64,000 nt of DNA from Chitinophaga sp. CF118 (GTDB lineage: Bacteria; Bacteroidota; Bacteroidia; Chitinophagales; Chitinophagaceae), in assembly GCF_900112615.1 (NCBI RefSeq), contig NZ_FOMK01000007.1:186001-250000 (forward strand), read 5' to 3'. Below the pieces are notes generated by a model. It was not told where the DNA came from. It ran no database searches and was given only the letters and a program-made list of their open reading frames with translations. How positions within the stretch are numbered: the first letter of the stretch is position 1; each line of letters starts with the position of its first letter. This document shows, piece by piece, positions 34,952 through 44,367 of this stretch. The position numbers and the translations under genes were made by a program.

Positions 34952-37558
34952 TTATACAGTATGATTATTCCGAACTACCACTACTCCGTCAAACACATCT
35001 ATCAATACTGGTTTCGATTTATCAATATCACCTGCCAGGATCTTTTTACTCAACAAGTTTACAATCTCTTTCTGGATAAGGCGTTTCAGAGGCCTTGCAC
35101 CAAATTGCGGATCATATCCCTGGATTGCCAGGTACTCTAATGCATAGTCTGAGAATTCCAAAATTATGCCATTTTGTGCGAGCAGATTTTTAAGCTGCTG
35201 CAACTGGATATTGATGATTCCCTTAATCTCGTCACGCAATAATGGCTGGAACATAATAACTTCATCCACACGGTTTAAGAACTCCGGTCTGATCGTTTTT
35301 CTTAACAAATCCATCACTTCTGCCTTGGTTGCATCCACAATCGTTTCCCTGTTCTCTTCATTTATCTTTTCAAAGTTATCCTGGATAATCTGGCTACCCA
35401 TGTTACTGGTCATGATGATGATGGTGTTCTTAAAGTTCACTACACGGCCTTTGTTATCCGTGAGGCGGCCGTCATCCAATACCTGCAGCAGAATATTGAA
35501 TACATCCGGATGCGCTTTTTCTATTTCATCAAGTAATACAACAGAGTAAGGTTTACGTCTTACCGCTTCTGTCAGTTGTCCACCTTCATCATATCCCACA
35601 TATCCCGGAGGTGCACCTACCAGGCGGCTTACCGAATGTTTTTCCTGGTATTCACTCATATCTATCCGCGTCATCATCGAATCATCGTCAAACAGGTATT
35701 CTGCCAGTGCTTTCGCCAGCTCCGTTTTACCTACACCGGTCGTACCCAGGAAGATAAATGAGCCAATCGGCTTTTTAGGATCCTGAAGTCCTGCACGGCT
35801 ACGGCGGATAGCATCAGATACTGCTATAATGGCTTCTTCCTGCCCTACTACACGCTTATGCAATTCATCTTCCAGCCTTAACAGTTTATCCCTTTCGCTC
35901 TGCATCATACGGTGCACCGGAATGCCTGTTGCTTTCGCTACATTCTCAGCTATATCTTCGGCATCTACTTCTTCTTTTAACAAACGTTTATGATCTGTTG
36001 AAATATCATTTAGTTCTGCCGAATATTTTGATACCAGTTCTTCCTGTTCTTTTACCTTACCATAGCGTATTTCTGCTACTCTGCCGTAATCACCGTTACG
36101 CTCAGCCTGCTCAGCTTCCTGTTTGAGATTTTCTATAGATGCCTTTGCATTCTGCACTTTATCTACAATCTCTTTTTCTGCCTGCCATTTTGCTTTAAAG
36201 GTATTACGTTGTTCACCCAGCTTGGCTATTTCTTCATTCAGTTCGCGCAGTTTTGTTTCGTCATTCTCCCGCTTGATCGCTTCCCTTTCAATTTCCAGCT
36301 GACGGATCCTGCGTTCCAGTTCATCAAGTTCTTCCGGCATGGAATTCATTTCCAGGCGAAGCTTGGCAGCACTTTCATCTATCAGGTCTATCGCTTTATC
36401 CGGAAGGAAGCGGTCTGTGATGTAACGGTGTGATAATTCTACAGCTGCAATGATCGCTTCGTCTTTGATCAGCACGTGATGATGACTCTCGTACCGTTCT
36501 TTCAGTCCGCGGAGAATCGAGATAGCATCTTCCACACTGGGTTCATCTACCATCACCTTCTGGAAACGGCGTTCCAGCGCTTTATCTTTCTCAAAGTATT
36601 TCTGGTATTCGTTCAGGGTAGTAGCACCGATAGCCCTTAATTCTCCACGTGCCAGTGCCGGTTTTAATATATTTGCGGCATCCATTGCACCTTCCATGGC
36701 ACCGGCACCAATCAGTGTGTGGATTTCATCAATGAACATGATGATTTGCCCGTCACTTTCAGTTACTTCTTTAATTACTGCTTTCAGTCTTTCTTCGAAC
36801 TCTCCACGGTATTTGGCACCTGCCATCAGCGAGCCCATATCGAGGGCATAGATAATCTTGGAACGTAGATTTTCAGGTACATCACCATTGATAATACGAT
36901 GTGCCAGCCCTTCCACGATGGCTGTTTTACCTACACCGGGTTCTCCCACCAGGATAGGGTTGTTCTTGGAACGGCGGGAAAGGATATGCAATGTTCTGCG
37001 GATCTCTTCGTCGCGACCAATTACCGGGTCCAGCTTGCCCTCACGAGCCAGGTCGTTGAGATTCTTCGCATATTTCTGTAATGAATTGTATTGGTTCTCT
37101 GCTGTCTGGGAGTTGACAGTGCTGCCTTTGCGTAATTCCTTAATGGCGGCTTTGAGTCCCTTTTCCGTAACTCCTGCATCTTTCAGGAGTTTGGCAGTAT
37201 CATCGCTACCTCCCAGCAAGCCTAAAAGCAGATGCTCTACACTTACAAATTCGTCTTTAAATTCTTTTATACTGGCACCTGCCCTCAGCATAGCTGTATT
37301 GGCATCGCGGCTCAGTACCTGTCCTCCCTCTCCACTAACACGGGCATATTTGCCTATTTGTTCGTCCAGTCTTGAAGACAGGAAATTAACGTTTACATTA
37401 TTCTTTTTGAGCAGATAATCAATAGAGCTATCCTGGTCTTCCAGTAAGGCTTTGAGTAAGTGCCCGGTTTCGATAGCCTGATGCTGACTGTTAAAAGCCA
37501 GTTGCTGCGCCTGTTGCAGGATCTCCTGCGATTTAATGGTGAAATTATTAAGATTCAT
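34952..37558 (-). CDS. clpB: ClpB disaggregase chaperone
   Basis: AAA+ ATPase of 868 residues that threads aggregated proteins through its hexamer, working with DnaK. Seen in order: N-terminal Clp_N repeats (residues about 1-150), NBD1 with GEPGVGKT and VMVDEPSVEDAISILRGL, a middle coiled-coil domain (about 410-530, many Glu/Lys/Arg) that marks ClpB rather than ClpA/C, NBD2 with GTTGVGKTELAKALAEYLFDD and TSNMGSQ, then the C-terminal domain with FLNRVDE and FGARPLKRLIQ. Both Walker A and arginine-finger regions look intact. A long imperfect inverted repeat sits in the 142-bp region before its start. Confidence 0.98.
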   Translation of the reverse strand: MNLNNFTIKSQEILQQAQQLAFNSQHQAIETGHLLKALLEDQDSSIDYLLKKNNVNVNFLSSRLDEQIGKYARVSGEGGQVLSRDANTAMLRAGASIKEFKDEFVSVEHLLLGLLGGSDDTAKLLKDAGVTEKGLKAAIKELRKGSTVNSQTAENQYNSLQKYAKNLNDLAREGKLDPVIGRDEEIRRTLHILSRRSKNNPILVGEPGVGKTAIVEGLAHRIINGDVPENLRSKIIYALDMGSLMAGAKYRGEFEERLKAVIKEVTESDGQIIMFIDEIHTLIGAGAMEGAMDAANILKPALARGELRAIGATTLNEYQKYFEKDKALERRFQKVMVDEPSVEDAISILRGLKERYESHHHVLIKDEAIIAAVELSHRYITDRFLPDKAIDLIDESAAKLRLEMNSMPEELDELERRIRQLEIEREAIKRENDETKLRELNEEIAKLGEQRNTFKAKWQAEKEIVDKVQNAKASIENLKQEAEQAERNGDYGRVAEIRYGKVKEQEELVSKYSAELNDISTDHKRLLKEEVDAEDIAENVAKATGIPVHRMMQSERDKLLRLEDELHKRVVGQEEAIIAVSDAIRRSRAGLQDPKKPIGSFIFLGTTGVGKTELAKALAEYLFDDDSMMTRIDMSEYQEKHSVSRLVGAPPGYVGYDEGGQLTEAVRRKPYSVVLLDEIEKAHPDVFNILLQVLDDGRLTDNKGRVVNFKNTIIIMTSNMGSQIIQDNFEKINEENRETIVDATKAEVMDLLRKTIRPEFLNRVDEVIMFQPLLRDEIKGIINIQLQQLKNLLAQNGIILEFSDYALEYLAIQGYDPQFGARPLKRLIQKEIVNLLSKKILAGDIDKSKPVLIDVFDGVVVVRNNHTV

Positions 37559-37596
37559 ACCTTTTATGGTTTTGCTTCACATACGCGAAGAGAGTA

Positions 37597-37675
37597 ACAA
37601 AACCTGCTCCAACTTATCGTTAGAGCAAATTTGGCAGAAAATACAATGGCGGACTGCTCTTTTAACAGGTTTTGT
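37597..37675 (-). repeat. Long inverted repeat in the region upstream of clpB
   Basis: ACAAAACCTG (37597-37606) and CAGGTTTTGT (37666-37675) form a perfect 10-bp outer stem with a 59-nt loop in which AGAGC (37622-37626) pairs with GCTCT (37656-37660). It lies between the DUF3857 stop and the clpB start. It could be a terminator for the genes before it or a structured clpB leader; no clear U-run follows. Confidence 0.5.
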
Positions 37676-37700
37676 GAAAGGTCTCTGCTATATTTTCAGG

Positions 37701-39614
37701 TTAATTCTTTACCAATACCATTTTTGCCCTGTCCGCTTTATAGATAGCATTATGAAATGATTCCAGTTCCGGAAACGAAGCGGCAGGGTATGTGCCTCCC
37801 CTATATTCAATGGTACGGATATAGGTAATGACTGTTCCATTCATCGTTGTTCGCGTGGAATAAGTTCCAAAAGCACTTTGCAGGCTAACGGGTTGCGGAA
37901 CTGATTCCGGCGTGTAGCCGGCAGGTACAGTAATCAACACCGTATCTATATCCCGGAATGAAGATTTCAAACAGATCTCGGACTGCCGTGGCGCTTCTGA
38001 TTCGGAGCGGGATATTGATTTGTTAAGCAGGTTCGGAGCTATGAACATCCGCTTTCCGGAAATGGATGCATAATTACGGGTGGTGAGTTCTAGCTCTTCA
38101 TCTATGGCAGGTAGTCGTTCTGCCAGTTCTTTACATTCATATTTATTTAAATCGTAACTGGGAAATGAATAACTTCGTTTCTTCCTCTCCAGTAATTTTT
38201 CTCTTGATAATGCATGCAGCATTTCCAGCAGATCATCCTGTTGCAATCCCGTATAATGTGTACTGGCTTTTAGCAACATATCTCCATTTTCACTTACAGT
38301 GGCAGAGACATGTCTCAACTGTAGATTTTGTTCCATCTTATAAGCGGGTGTATATACCAGCTTACTGCCAGTTTCACTAATAATCAGTACCGGCCTGTTG
38401 GCGGTAAAACCGCTGAGATAACCAGCAGGCAGAATACTGCTGGTGCATTCCAGCCAGGTAGTATCCTTTGCGCCCGGTACACATGCAATAGCATGGTTAA
38501 ATTGATTTGATGGAAAATCCTCAACCAGGGTAATACTGTAATCCCCGGCATGAACCAGTACGCAAAAAGCCGGGATACCAGCCTCCTTCAACATTGCACA
38601 CATATAGTTTGATAAAGCTTTACAATCGCCATATCCATTGCTGGCTACATAATTTGCATCAAAGGTTTGCATCCCCCCTATTCCTAACTGTACACTGATA
38701 TAACGTGTATGCTGTTGTAAATAGCGATAGAGTTTGGAAATCTTTTCATCCCGGCTAAGACCATCCGTAAGTTGGTGTACCGTTTGCTTTATTGCATCGG
38801 GCAACTGATCCCTTCCTTTGTTAAGTCCATATATAAAACGGCTTAGTTCCTCCCAGGTATTCATAGTGCCCTTATATTGCTGAATCTCAAAGCTGGAAGG
38901 AGCCAGAAATACTGCCGTAGTGCGTTTATACCACTCATCGGCATATGATTCATCTGGTAATGCAGGAACACTTTTCACTTCCCAGGTATAGGTACGTGTA
39001 TCTTTATCTGTAGTGATAACAGGTTCTCCCTTATAATTGAAATTGCGATAGCGGAGTGTGAAATCAAGTGGAGCATTTACAACCAGTTTACTGTTTTCTA
39101 CTGCGTACTTTTCATTAATTTGTGGTATCCAGCGGGGTAAAGAAAATGTTTGCCGTTTTTTTTGCTCTACTTCATATTCAATAGTATGAGGATATTCGGT
39201 ATGATAAAAAGTATGCACTTTCATTCGGGCATCTGTCATTAGGGAGCCTTGATCTACTGCACTCATATCTTCTATATCGCTTTGTTTCAGTCGCTTCAAT
39301 TGCTTCCCCGTTGCATCATATAATGCCCCCCTGATAGAGCGGATGTCTGTGAACTTATCATATACTGCCACCATTCGCGCATCGTTATCGCCGCTGGCAT
39401 CAAATACAGTGATCGCATACCTGTGCGTAGTAATTACATCTCCGGAACCTGTTATGTTTACCTGCATTTCTTCCATACGCTTCACTACATGCGCTTTCTC
39501 TTTTAAAGCAGCAGGAATGACACTAACATTATAATCAGGATCTCCGGCAAAAGCAGATTGCAGAAAAAACAAACAAGTAATACAGTACGAGATTATCTTC
39601 TTAAAGTGATCCAT
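37701..39614 (-). CDS. DUF3857/transglutaminase-core protein with Cys and His of the active site
   Basis: Exported protein of 637 residues: signal peptide (MDHFKKIISYCITCLFFLQSAFA), a DUF3857 domain to about residue 200, a transglutaminase-like papain-fold domain (about 280-400) and a C-terminal beta-rich part. Catalytic Cys331 in YGDCKALSN and His374 in FNHAIA are present; the third residue lies in WLECTSS, with Glu where Asp is usual. Cysteine peptidase or transglutaminase activity is thus possible. The next gene upstream, only 3 bp away, is a relative that lacks the active-site Cys and His, so the pair may act as enzyme and non-catalytic partner. Confidence 0.85.
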   Translation of the reverse strand: MDHFKKIISYCITCLFFLQSAFAGDPDYNVSVIPAALKEKAHVVKRMEEMQVNITGSGDVITTHRYAITVFDASGDNDARMVAVYDKFTDIRSIRGALYDATGKQLKRLKQSDIEDMSAVDQGSLMTDARMKVHTFYHTEYPHTIEYEVEQKKRQTFSLPRWIPQINEKYAVENSKLVVNAPLDFTLRYRNFNYKGEPVITTDKDTRTYTWEVKSVPALPDESYADEWYKRTTAVFLAPSSFEIQQYKGTMNTWEELSRFIYGLNKGRDQLPDAIKQTVHQLTDGLSRDEKISKLYRYLQQHTRYISVQLGIGGMQTFDANYVASNGYGDCKALSNYMCAMLKEAGIPAFCVLVHAGDYSITLVEDFPSNQFNHAIACVPGAKDTTWLECTSSILPAGYLSGFTANRPVLIISETGSKLVYTPAYKMEQNLQLRHVSATVSENGDMLLKASTHYTGLQQDDLLEMLHALSREKLLERKKRSYSFPSYDLNKYECKELAERLPAIDEELELTTRNYASISGKRMFIAPNLLNKSISRSESEAPRQSEICLKSSFRDIDTVLITVPAGYTPESVPQPVSLQSAFGTYSTRTTMNGTVITYIRTIEYRGGTYPAASFPELESFHNAIYKADRAKMVLVKN

Positions 39615-39617
39615 TAT

Positions 39618-41636
39618 TTACTTTTTTTTCAGTACGATTTGTTCTGCCTGTTTCTTCACAATCATATCATAAAAATCCCGTAGTAAATTGTATTCATCGG
39701 GGTTAAAAGTGGCTCTGGCTAGTTTGATCCTGGAGCGAAACTGAATCTGGTTCTCGTTCCTCTGGATGAGGTACTGAAAAACACCATCAGTTTCATTTAA
39801 TTGCACAATAGCCGGTTTAGGTAGTTCCTCTACTTCAAACCCTTCTGGTATGGTCATATTCAAGGTATATAATTCGTCAATTACATAAGGCATTTCTACG
39901 GGATAGAAACGTTCCTGCGACTTAAAAGGATTATTGAGTGTAGCTTCCGAGAACATAGGGTTAATGTACAGCATCCCGTCTGCCTCTGGCTTCATTTCAA
40001 AATCATAACTTACTTTCACAGGAATCTCGTAATCATCAAGATCTTCTATTACAGTGTTACTGACAGTCGCCTCCATAGCAAAGCTCTTGGTAACAGGCTT
40101 AAAAAACTCTTCCTTCCCTTTGGTCTTTACTGTTTCACGCAGATCGCAGGATTCCATATACGTAGGTCTTTGCTCAAAATGTCCTTTGATCACACCATTT
40201 TCACCCATCAGCATTATGTAGGTGGTTTTCTTTTCCTGCAGGGAATCTGCATCAAACCTGATAGCAGGAATTTCAGGAGATAGGATACGTGCATGTCCGT
40301 TATAACAACGGCTATCCAGTCGCCCGAAACCAAGATAAGGAAGAGAAGCATCCATAAAATAAGTGCCTGTAGTCGAATTCACACTGGCAATTGTATAATT
40401 GAACCTGTTAATAATTGGATACATTTCATAGGTCAAACCATGCTGCCGCGTACTTAATATAACAGGATTGGCATCCAGTTTTGCCCTGCGTAACATTGCT
40501 ACCAGTAACAGGTTCAGGTCTGTTTCATTTCCGTTATGAGAGGTGAATACAGTTTTAAGAGATTTTGTAAGATAAAGGCCGGAATGTATAGTGCATGAAA
40601 AATTCTGCCTTACATAATTGTAAATCCGTCTCGCCTTTGCCGTATCGGAACTAAGACCTGCAGTAAGTTCGTCTACCACATCACTTAGGTAACCATTGTT
40701 CTTGTCCAGCGAAGCTCCGAAATCCTCTTTCTTATTAAGGTCTTCATATAATTTGGGCCATGTACTCATAACAGGCTTTATTGGCGAATCGGGATATTTT
40801 ATCGATGCGAGCTGGAATTCTATTTTTGAGATATGATTATACAGCGTAGTAGTATAATTTTCTTCTTTCAATGCCGGTACATCTCTGGTTGCCCAATGGG
40901 TGGTAGCTACATTGGTAGTATAAGTAGCATGTTGTGTACGGCTGGCACCACCATCTAATTCATAACTCATTTCATAGGATCTTCTATCACTAGACCTTTC
41001 TCCGTTTATTACAAACGACTGATATCCCTGACGCAGAAAGACAAAATCGTAATACTCTGGAATTGTTACGGAATATTCACTCCACAGGCAAGGATATTCA
41101 TCCTGGAAAACCCAGGGTTGCAGATTAAAAACAAAGGGAGAAGAAACCGAATATGTATATTCTATAATGGTACCCGCTTTTACCGCTGGAAGTGTAAATT
41201 TCTTTTCAATATAGTTCTTTACCAGCTCGTCAGTGAACACACTTTTACTATCCATTTTAGTTTCAACCACCTTTCCGTTTTCCAGGTTGTAGGAAACGGC
41301 TTTCAAACTTAACAGTCGCTCTTCAGACTGTCCCGATTTTATCAATGGGATTTCTACCTTGGCAGCATCATAGCCATTGTCATCTACAATCTTCACACGG
41401 CGGGTGCGTTTAAAACGGATCTCAAAATGATCCCGCGCCATTTCAAATTCGGAGGTACCAACATCCGCAAGAATCACAGCATGTGCACTCGTATCCAATT
41501 CGAATGTTGTTTTTTCAAAATCTTTGGGTTCTACTTTCCCAAATCGGTTCTTATTCTTGTCCTGGGAATAAGAGGTAAATGCAAACAGACACCCAACAAT
41601 AAGGTGTATGGGGAATACAACAGATTTAACTTGCAT
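39618..41636 (-). CDS. DUF3857/transglutaminase-like protein with a degenerate active site
   Basis: Exported 672-residue protein: signal peptide ending TSYSQ, DUF3857 domain (LSLKAVSYNLENGKVVETKM), then a transglutaminase-like domain in which alignment with the neighbour places Glu371 where Cys should be (SHNGNETDLN) and Tyr414 where His should be (RFNYTIASV), leaving only the Asp (MDASLP). It should not be catalytic and may bind peptides or glycan. The C-terminal half holds beta strands ending in KKQAEQIVLKKK. The two genes are tandem on the minus strand, 3 bp apart, probably from one duplication. It is divergent from queG. Confidence 0.85.
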   Translation of the reverse strand: MQVKSVVFPIHLIVGCLFAFTSYSQDKNKNRFGKVEPKDFEKTTFELDTSAHAVILADVGTSEFEMARDHFEIRFKRTRRVKIVDDNGYDAAKVEIPLIKSGQSEERLLSLKAVSYNLENGKVVETKMDSKSVFTDELVKNYIEKKFTLPAVKAGTIIEYTYSVSSPFVFNLQPWVFQDEYPCLWSEYSVTIPEYYDFVFLRQGYQSFVINGERSSDRRSYEMSYELDGGASRTQHATYTTNVATTHWATRDVPALKEENYTTTLYNHISKIEFQLASIKYPDSPIKPVMSTWPKLYEDLNKKEDFGASLDKNNGYLSDVVDELTAGLSSDTAKARRIYNYVRQNFSCTIHSGLYLTKSLKTVFTSHNGNETDLNLLLVAMLRRAKLDANPVILSTRQHGLTYEMYPIINRFNYTIASVNSTTGTYFMDASLPYLGFGRLDSRCYNGHARILSPEIPAIRFDADSLQEKKTTYIMLMGENGVIKGHFEQRPTYMESCDLRETVKTKGKEEFFKPVTKSFAMEATVSNTVIEDLDDYEIPVKVSYDFEMKPEADGMLYINPMFSEATLNNPFKSQERFYPVEMPYVIDELYTLNMTIPEGFEVEELPKPAIVQLNETDGVFQYLIQRNENQIQFRSRIKLARATFNPDEYNLLRDFYDMIVKKQAEQIVLKKK

Positions 41637-41739
41637 AAAGGTATAATAGGAATATTTTTAAAGAATATGAAGATATGGAAAAAGTCAGAATCCATGTAAA
41701 ATCATCACAATCTTCTATTTTGTGTAACTTGCATATTAC

Positions 41740-42666
41740 ATGAATGTAACAGCAAATTATACGGCTTTTATAAAAAAACAGGCTGCTGATCTGGGATTCG
41801 ACCAATGTGGTATTGCCCGTGCCGTACAGCTGGATGATGATGCCAGGAGACTGGAATCATGGTTAAAGAAGGGAATGCATGGCTCCATGCAATACATGGA
41901 GCACAACTTTGACAAGCGCATTGATCCCCGCAAACTAGTGGATAACGCCCAATCCGTGATCACACTCTTATTAAATTATTACCCGGAAGTGCAACAACAT
42001 CCGGATGCCCCAAAAATATCTAAATATGCATACGGACAGGATTATCATGAAGTAATCAAAGCCAAATTAAAGGTGTTATTAACCAGGATGCAGGAAACTT
42101 TCGGTGAAGTGAACGGACGTGGTTTTGTAGACTCTGCACCGGTATTGGAAAGAAGCTGGGCCCAACGCAGCGGACTAGGATGGCTAGGCAAAAACGGGAA
42201 CCTTATTCATAAACAATCCGGCTCATTTTTCTTTATCGCCACACTTATTACAGACCTTGCTCTTGAGTATGATAGTCCTGTAGGTGATTACTGCGGCACT
42301 TGTACCCGTTGCCTTGATGCCTGCCCAACTGAAGCAATTGTAGCTCCCGGCGTGGTAGATGGAAGTAAATGTATTTCCTATTTTACCATTGAACTAAAGG
42401 AAATGCTGATACCGGAAAACATGCAGAATCGTTTTGATAACTGGATGTTCGGATGTGATGTATGCCAGGATGTTTGTCCGTGGAACAGGTTTTCCAAACC
42501 AAATAAAACGGCAGAGTTCACTCCCATTCCTGCTATTCTCAATTTCAGTACGAAAGACTGGGAAGAATTAACTGAAGAAGAATTTAAAAAGATTTTCCGG
42601 CACTCTCCTCTAAAGCGATCCAAATATGAAGGGATCCGCAGAAATTTACACTTAAGGGGCATTTAA
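41740..42666 (+). CDS. queG: Epoxyqueuosine reductase
   Basis: Cobalamin- and [4Fe-4S]-dependent enzyme that reduces epoxyqueuosine to queuosine in tRNA. The 308-residue protein carries the first ferredoxin-type cluster CGTCTRCLDACPTEAI at about residues 185-200, a second cluster CDVCQDVCPWN at about 239-249, and the DSAPVLERSWAQRSGLGWLGKNGN segment diagnostic for QueG. The N-terminal LGFDQCGIARA and the ending HSPLKRSKYEGIRRN also fit. Start at 41740 (MNVTANYTA) is the usual one. No queuosine synthesis genes are nearby. Confidence 0.95.
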   Translation: MNVTANYTAFIKKQAADLGFDQCGIARAVQLDDDARRLESWLKKGMHGSMQYMEHNFDKRIDPRKLVDNAQSVITLLLNYYPEVQQHPDAPKISKYAYGQDYHEVIKAKLKVLLTRMQETFGEVNGRGFVDSAPVLERSWAQRSGLGWLGKNGNLIHKQSGSFFFIATLITDLALEYDSPVGDYCGTCTRCLDACPTEAIVAPGVVDGSKCISYFTIELKEMLIPENMQNRFDNWMFGCDVCQDVCPWNRFSKPNKTAEFTPIPAILNFSTKDWEELTEEEFKKIFRHSPLKRSKYEGIRRNLHLRGI

Positions 42667-42741
42667 TTTTTTATTCTTTTTGCGTAAATTGTAGAAATGC
42701 CAACTACCTCTTACAGTGAACGTTTTTAAAGTTTTTCTTTT

Positions 42742-43284
42742 ATGCAAATTAATGTTCTGACCGCTCCCGGCCTATATGGTTCCGGGCCGCAACACTGGCA
42801 AAGTGTATGGGAAAAAAAGCCAGGTTACAAACGTATCGAGCAGCAAAACTGGGATGAACCCGTGATGAGCGAATGGGTTCATACGATCGAAACAGCAGTC
42901 GCCGAAGCCGGACCCGATGTAGTGATCGTAGCCCATAGTTTGGGCTGCATTGCGCTCGCACACTGGGCACAGCAAACAAAACTCCGTATAAGAGGTGCAT
43001 TATTAGTCGCTCCTGCTGATACAGAAAGACAAGCCTTCCCGAAAGAAGCAACCGGCTTCGCTCCTATTCCTCTCGCTCCATTACCTTTTAAAAGCATAGT
43101 TGTTTCCAGTACAAATGATGAATTTGCCAGCCAGCAACGGGCTGTTACTTTTGCAAATGCATGGGGTAGCCGCTTTGTAAACGCAGGTGATAAAGGACAT
43201 ATTAATGCAGAATCTAATCTTGGAGAATGGTCAGCAGGACAATCACTGGTGGATGAACTGGTGAGAAACTGGCATACTTTATAA
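42742..43284 (+). CDS. RBBP9/YdeN-type alpha/beta hydrolase
   Basis: Small serine hydrolase of 180 residues. It starts with NVLTAPGLYGSGPQHWQSVWE, typical of the family (PGxxxSGPxHWQxxW), has nucleophile Ser66 in VIVAHSLGCIALAHW, an Asp in SSTNDEFAS, and His in GDKGHINAESNLGEW. The triad is complete. Function of this group in bacteria is not settled; esterase activity is the usual assumption. It is 75 bp after queG and ends at a strong nested hairpin terminator; the surrounding gap shows no separate promoter box, so readthrough from queG is possible. Confidence 0.9.
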   Translation: MQINVLTAPGLYGSGPQHWQSVWEKKPGYKRIEQQNWDEPVMSEWVHTIETAVAEAGPDVVIVAHSLGCIALAHWAQQTKLRIRGALLVAPADTERQAFPKEATGFAPIPLAPLPFKSIVVSSTNDEFASQQRAVTFANAWGSRFVNAGDKGHINAESNLGEWSAGQSLVDELVRNWHTL

Positions 43285-43294
43285 CTTTTTATTA

Positions 43295-43358
43295 AAAAGC
43301 GGGCTTTATCATATTAATACTGCGGATTATCTATCAGTCCGCAGTTATGCCTGCTTTT
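43295..43358 (+). terminator. Nested hairpin terminator
   Basis: AAAAGCGGGC (43295-43304) pairs with GCCTGCTTTT (43349-43358, one mismatch) and encloses a perfect 8-bp stem ACTGCGGA (43319-43326) with TCCGCAGT (43338-43345). T-rich DNA follows on the plus strand. Confidence 0.75.
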
Positions 43359-43495
43359 GATTTTTATTTTTCATATTTCTCGATTATCTTTATCTGCATA
43401 TAATTCCACGTTCCCAAACAATCATTTCCGGAGAATTTCCTACCTACCGATACACCACTTATAGATAATAATTGTTCATCCCCTAAAATCTTTTT

Positions 43496-44293
43496 ATGAA
43501 GCCTCATTCATTGATTGCATCATGCGCATTGACATGTATTGCTAGCCTGCTATTACAAGCCTGTAACAAATATCACGATCATTCCCCAGGCATTCCCTGC
43601 TGCCAGATCATCCAGGTAAGACAAGGTATATTTGACGAAGATTCTTTGGCTATAGTCTATAATATTAAAGGCAATCCTGTTAGTATCACGAGAGCTAATG
43701 TTGGTACGGGCCGTCCTAATTTCTTATTCCGGTATGACAAAAAAGGCAGGATGACTGATTTTTATGGCGTTTATACCAGTCCTAATCCCTATTTTGAGAT
43801 CTGGCACCGTTACGTTTATGATGGTAAGAACAGAATCATAGTAGACTCCACTTATGGATTTGGTCTTATTGGCCCAGGTGGTCCTCTTCCGGATCATGAT
43901 GGCATATTAAGAGTCAACAATATCTCAACTTATAAATACGATTGGAAAGACAGGATGATTGAGTCAACAGACACCTACGGAAAGGCAAGCACCATAACAA
44001 CCCGGACATACACATATAATCAGGAGGGCAACCTTGCTAAGCTGTTTACTAAGTCCGGCATGGATACCATCACTCGTTACTTTCGTTTCGATGATAAGGT
44101 AAATTTCCGGCTTCTCCACCCTATCTGGCAATTCCTGAATAGGGATTACAGTATGAATAATTCACTAAGTGTGGAGCCATCTAATTATAATAAATACGGC
44201 CTACCACAAAATGCTTATTTGGGAGATCCGTTTTATGGATCTTTTGCAACAATTCCGCTAAATTTTGTAGTGATCCGATACAGTTGTAAATGA
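43496..44293 (+). CDS. Second YD-repeat-like lipoprotein
   Basis: A 265-residue lipoprotein: leader MKPHSLIASCALTCIASLLLQAC, lipidated Cys23, then NKYHDHS. The mature protein has strands of the FRYDKKGRMTDFYGVY, RYVYDGKNRIIVDSTYG, YKYDWKDRMIESTDTYG and YTYNQEGNLAKLFTK type, like the lipoprotein at 15322 and like DUF4595-type proteins. Two adjacent Cys (PCCQ) after the leader might bind metal or form a disulfide. No catalytic motif. Gap 43285-43495 upstream has the hairpin noted and no exact promoter box. Its transcript ends at the terminator at 44318. Confidence 0.75.
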   Translation: MKPHSLIASCALTCIASLLLQACNKYHDHSPGIPCCQIIQVRQGIFDEDSLAIVYNIKGNPVSITRANVGTGRPNFLFRYDKKGRMTDFYGVYTSPNPYFEIWHRYVYDGKNRIIVDSTYGFGLIGPGGPLPDHDGILRVNNISTYKYDWKDRMIESTDTYGKASTITTRTYTYNQEGNLAKLFTKSGMDTITRYFRFDDKVNFRLLHPIWQFLNRDYSMNNSLSVEPSNYNKYGLPQNAYLGDPFYGSFATIPLNFVVIRYSCK

Positions 44294-44317
44294 TTAAATT
44301 AAGTTCTCCGGAAACAC

Positions 44318-44348
44318 AAGAGGTTGTATCAAAAGAATACAACCTCTT
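44318..44348. terminator. Bidirectional terminator between the lipoprotein gene and araA
   Basis: AAGAGGTTGTAT (44318-44329) and ATACAACCTCTT (44337-44348), a perfect 12-bp stem with a 7-nt loop between convergent genes. Confidence 0.9.
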
Positions 44349-44367
44349 ATGTTATAAACGATATTGA

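Noticed and set aside
36858..37418. 186-codon open frame on the plus strand opposite clpB
   Set aside because: Antisense shadow of a strongly conserved gene; composition follows the complement of the ClpB codons.
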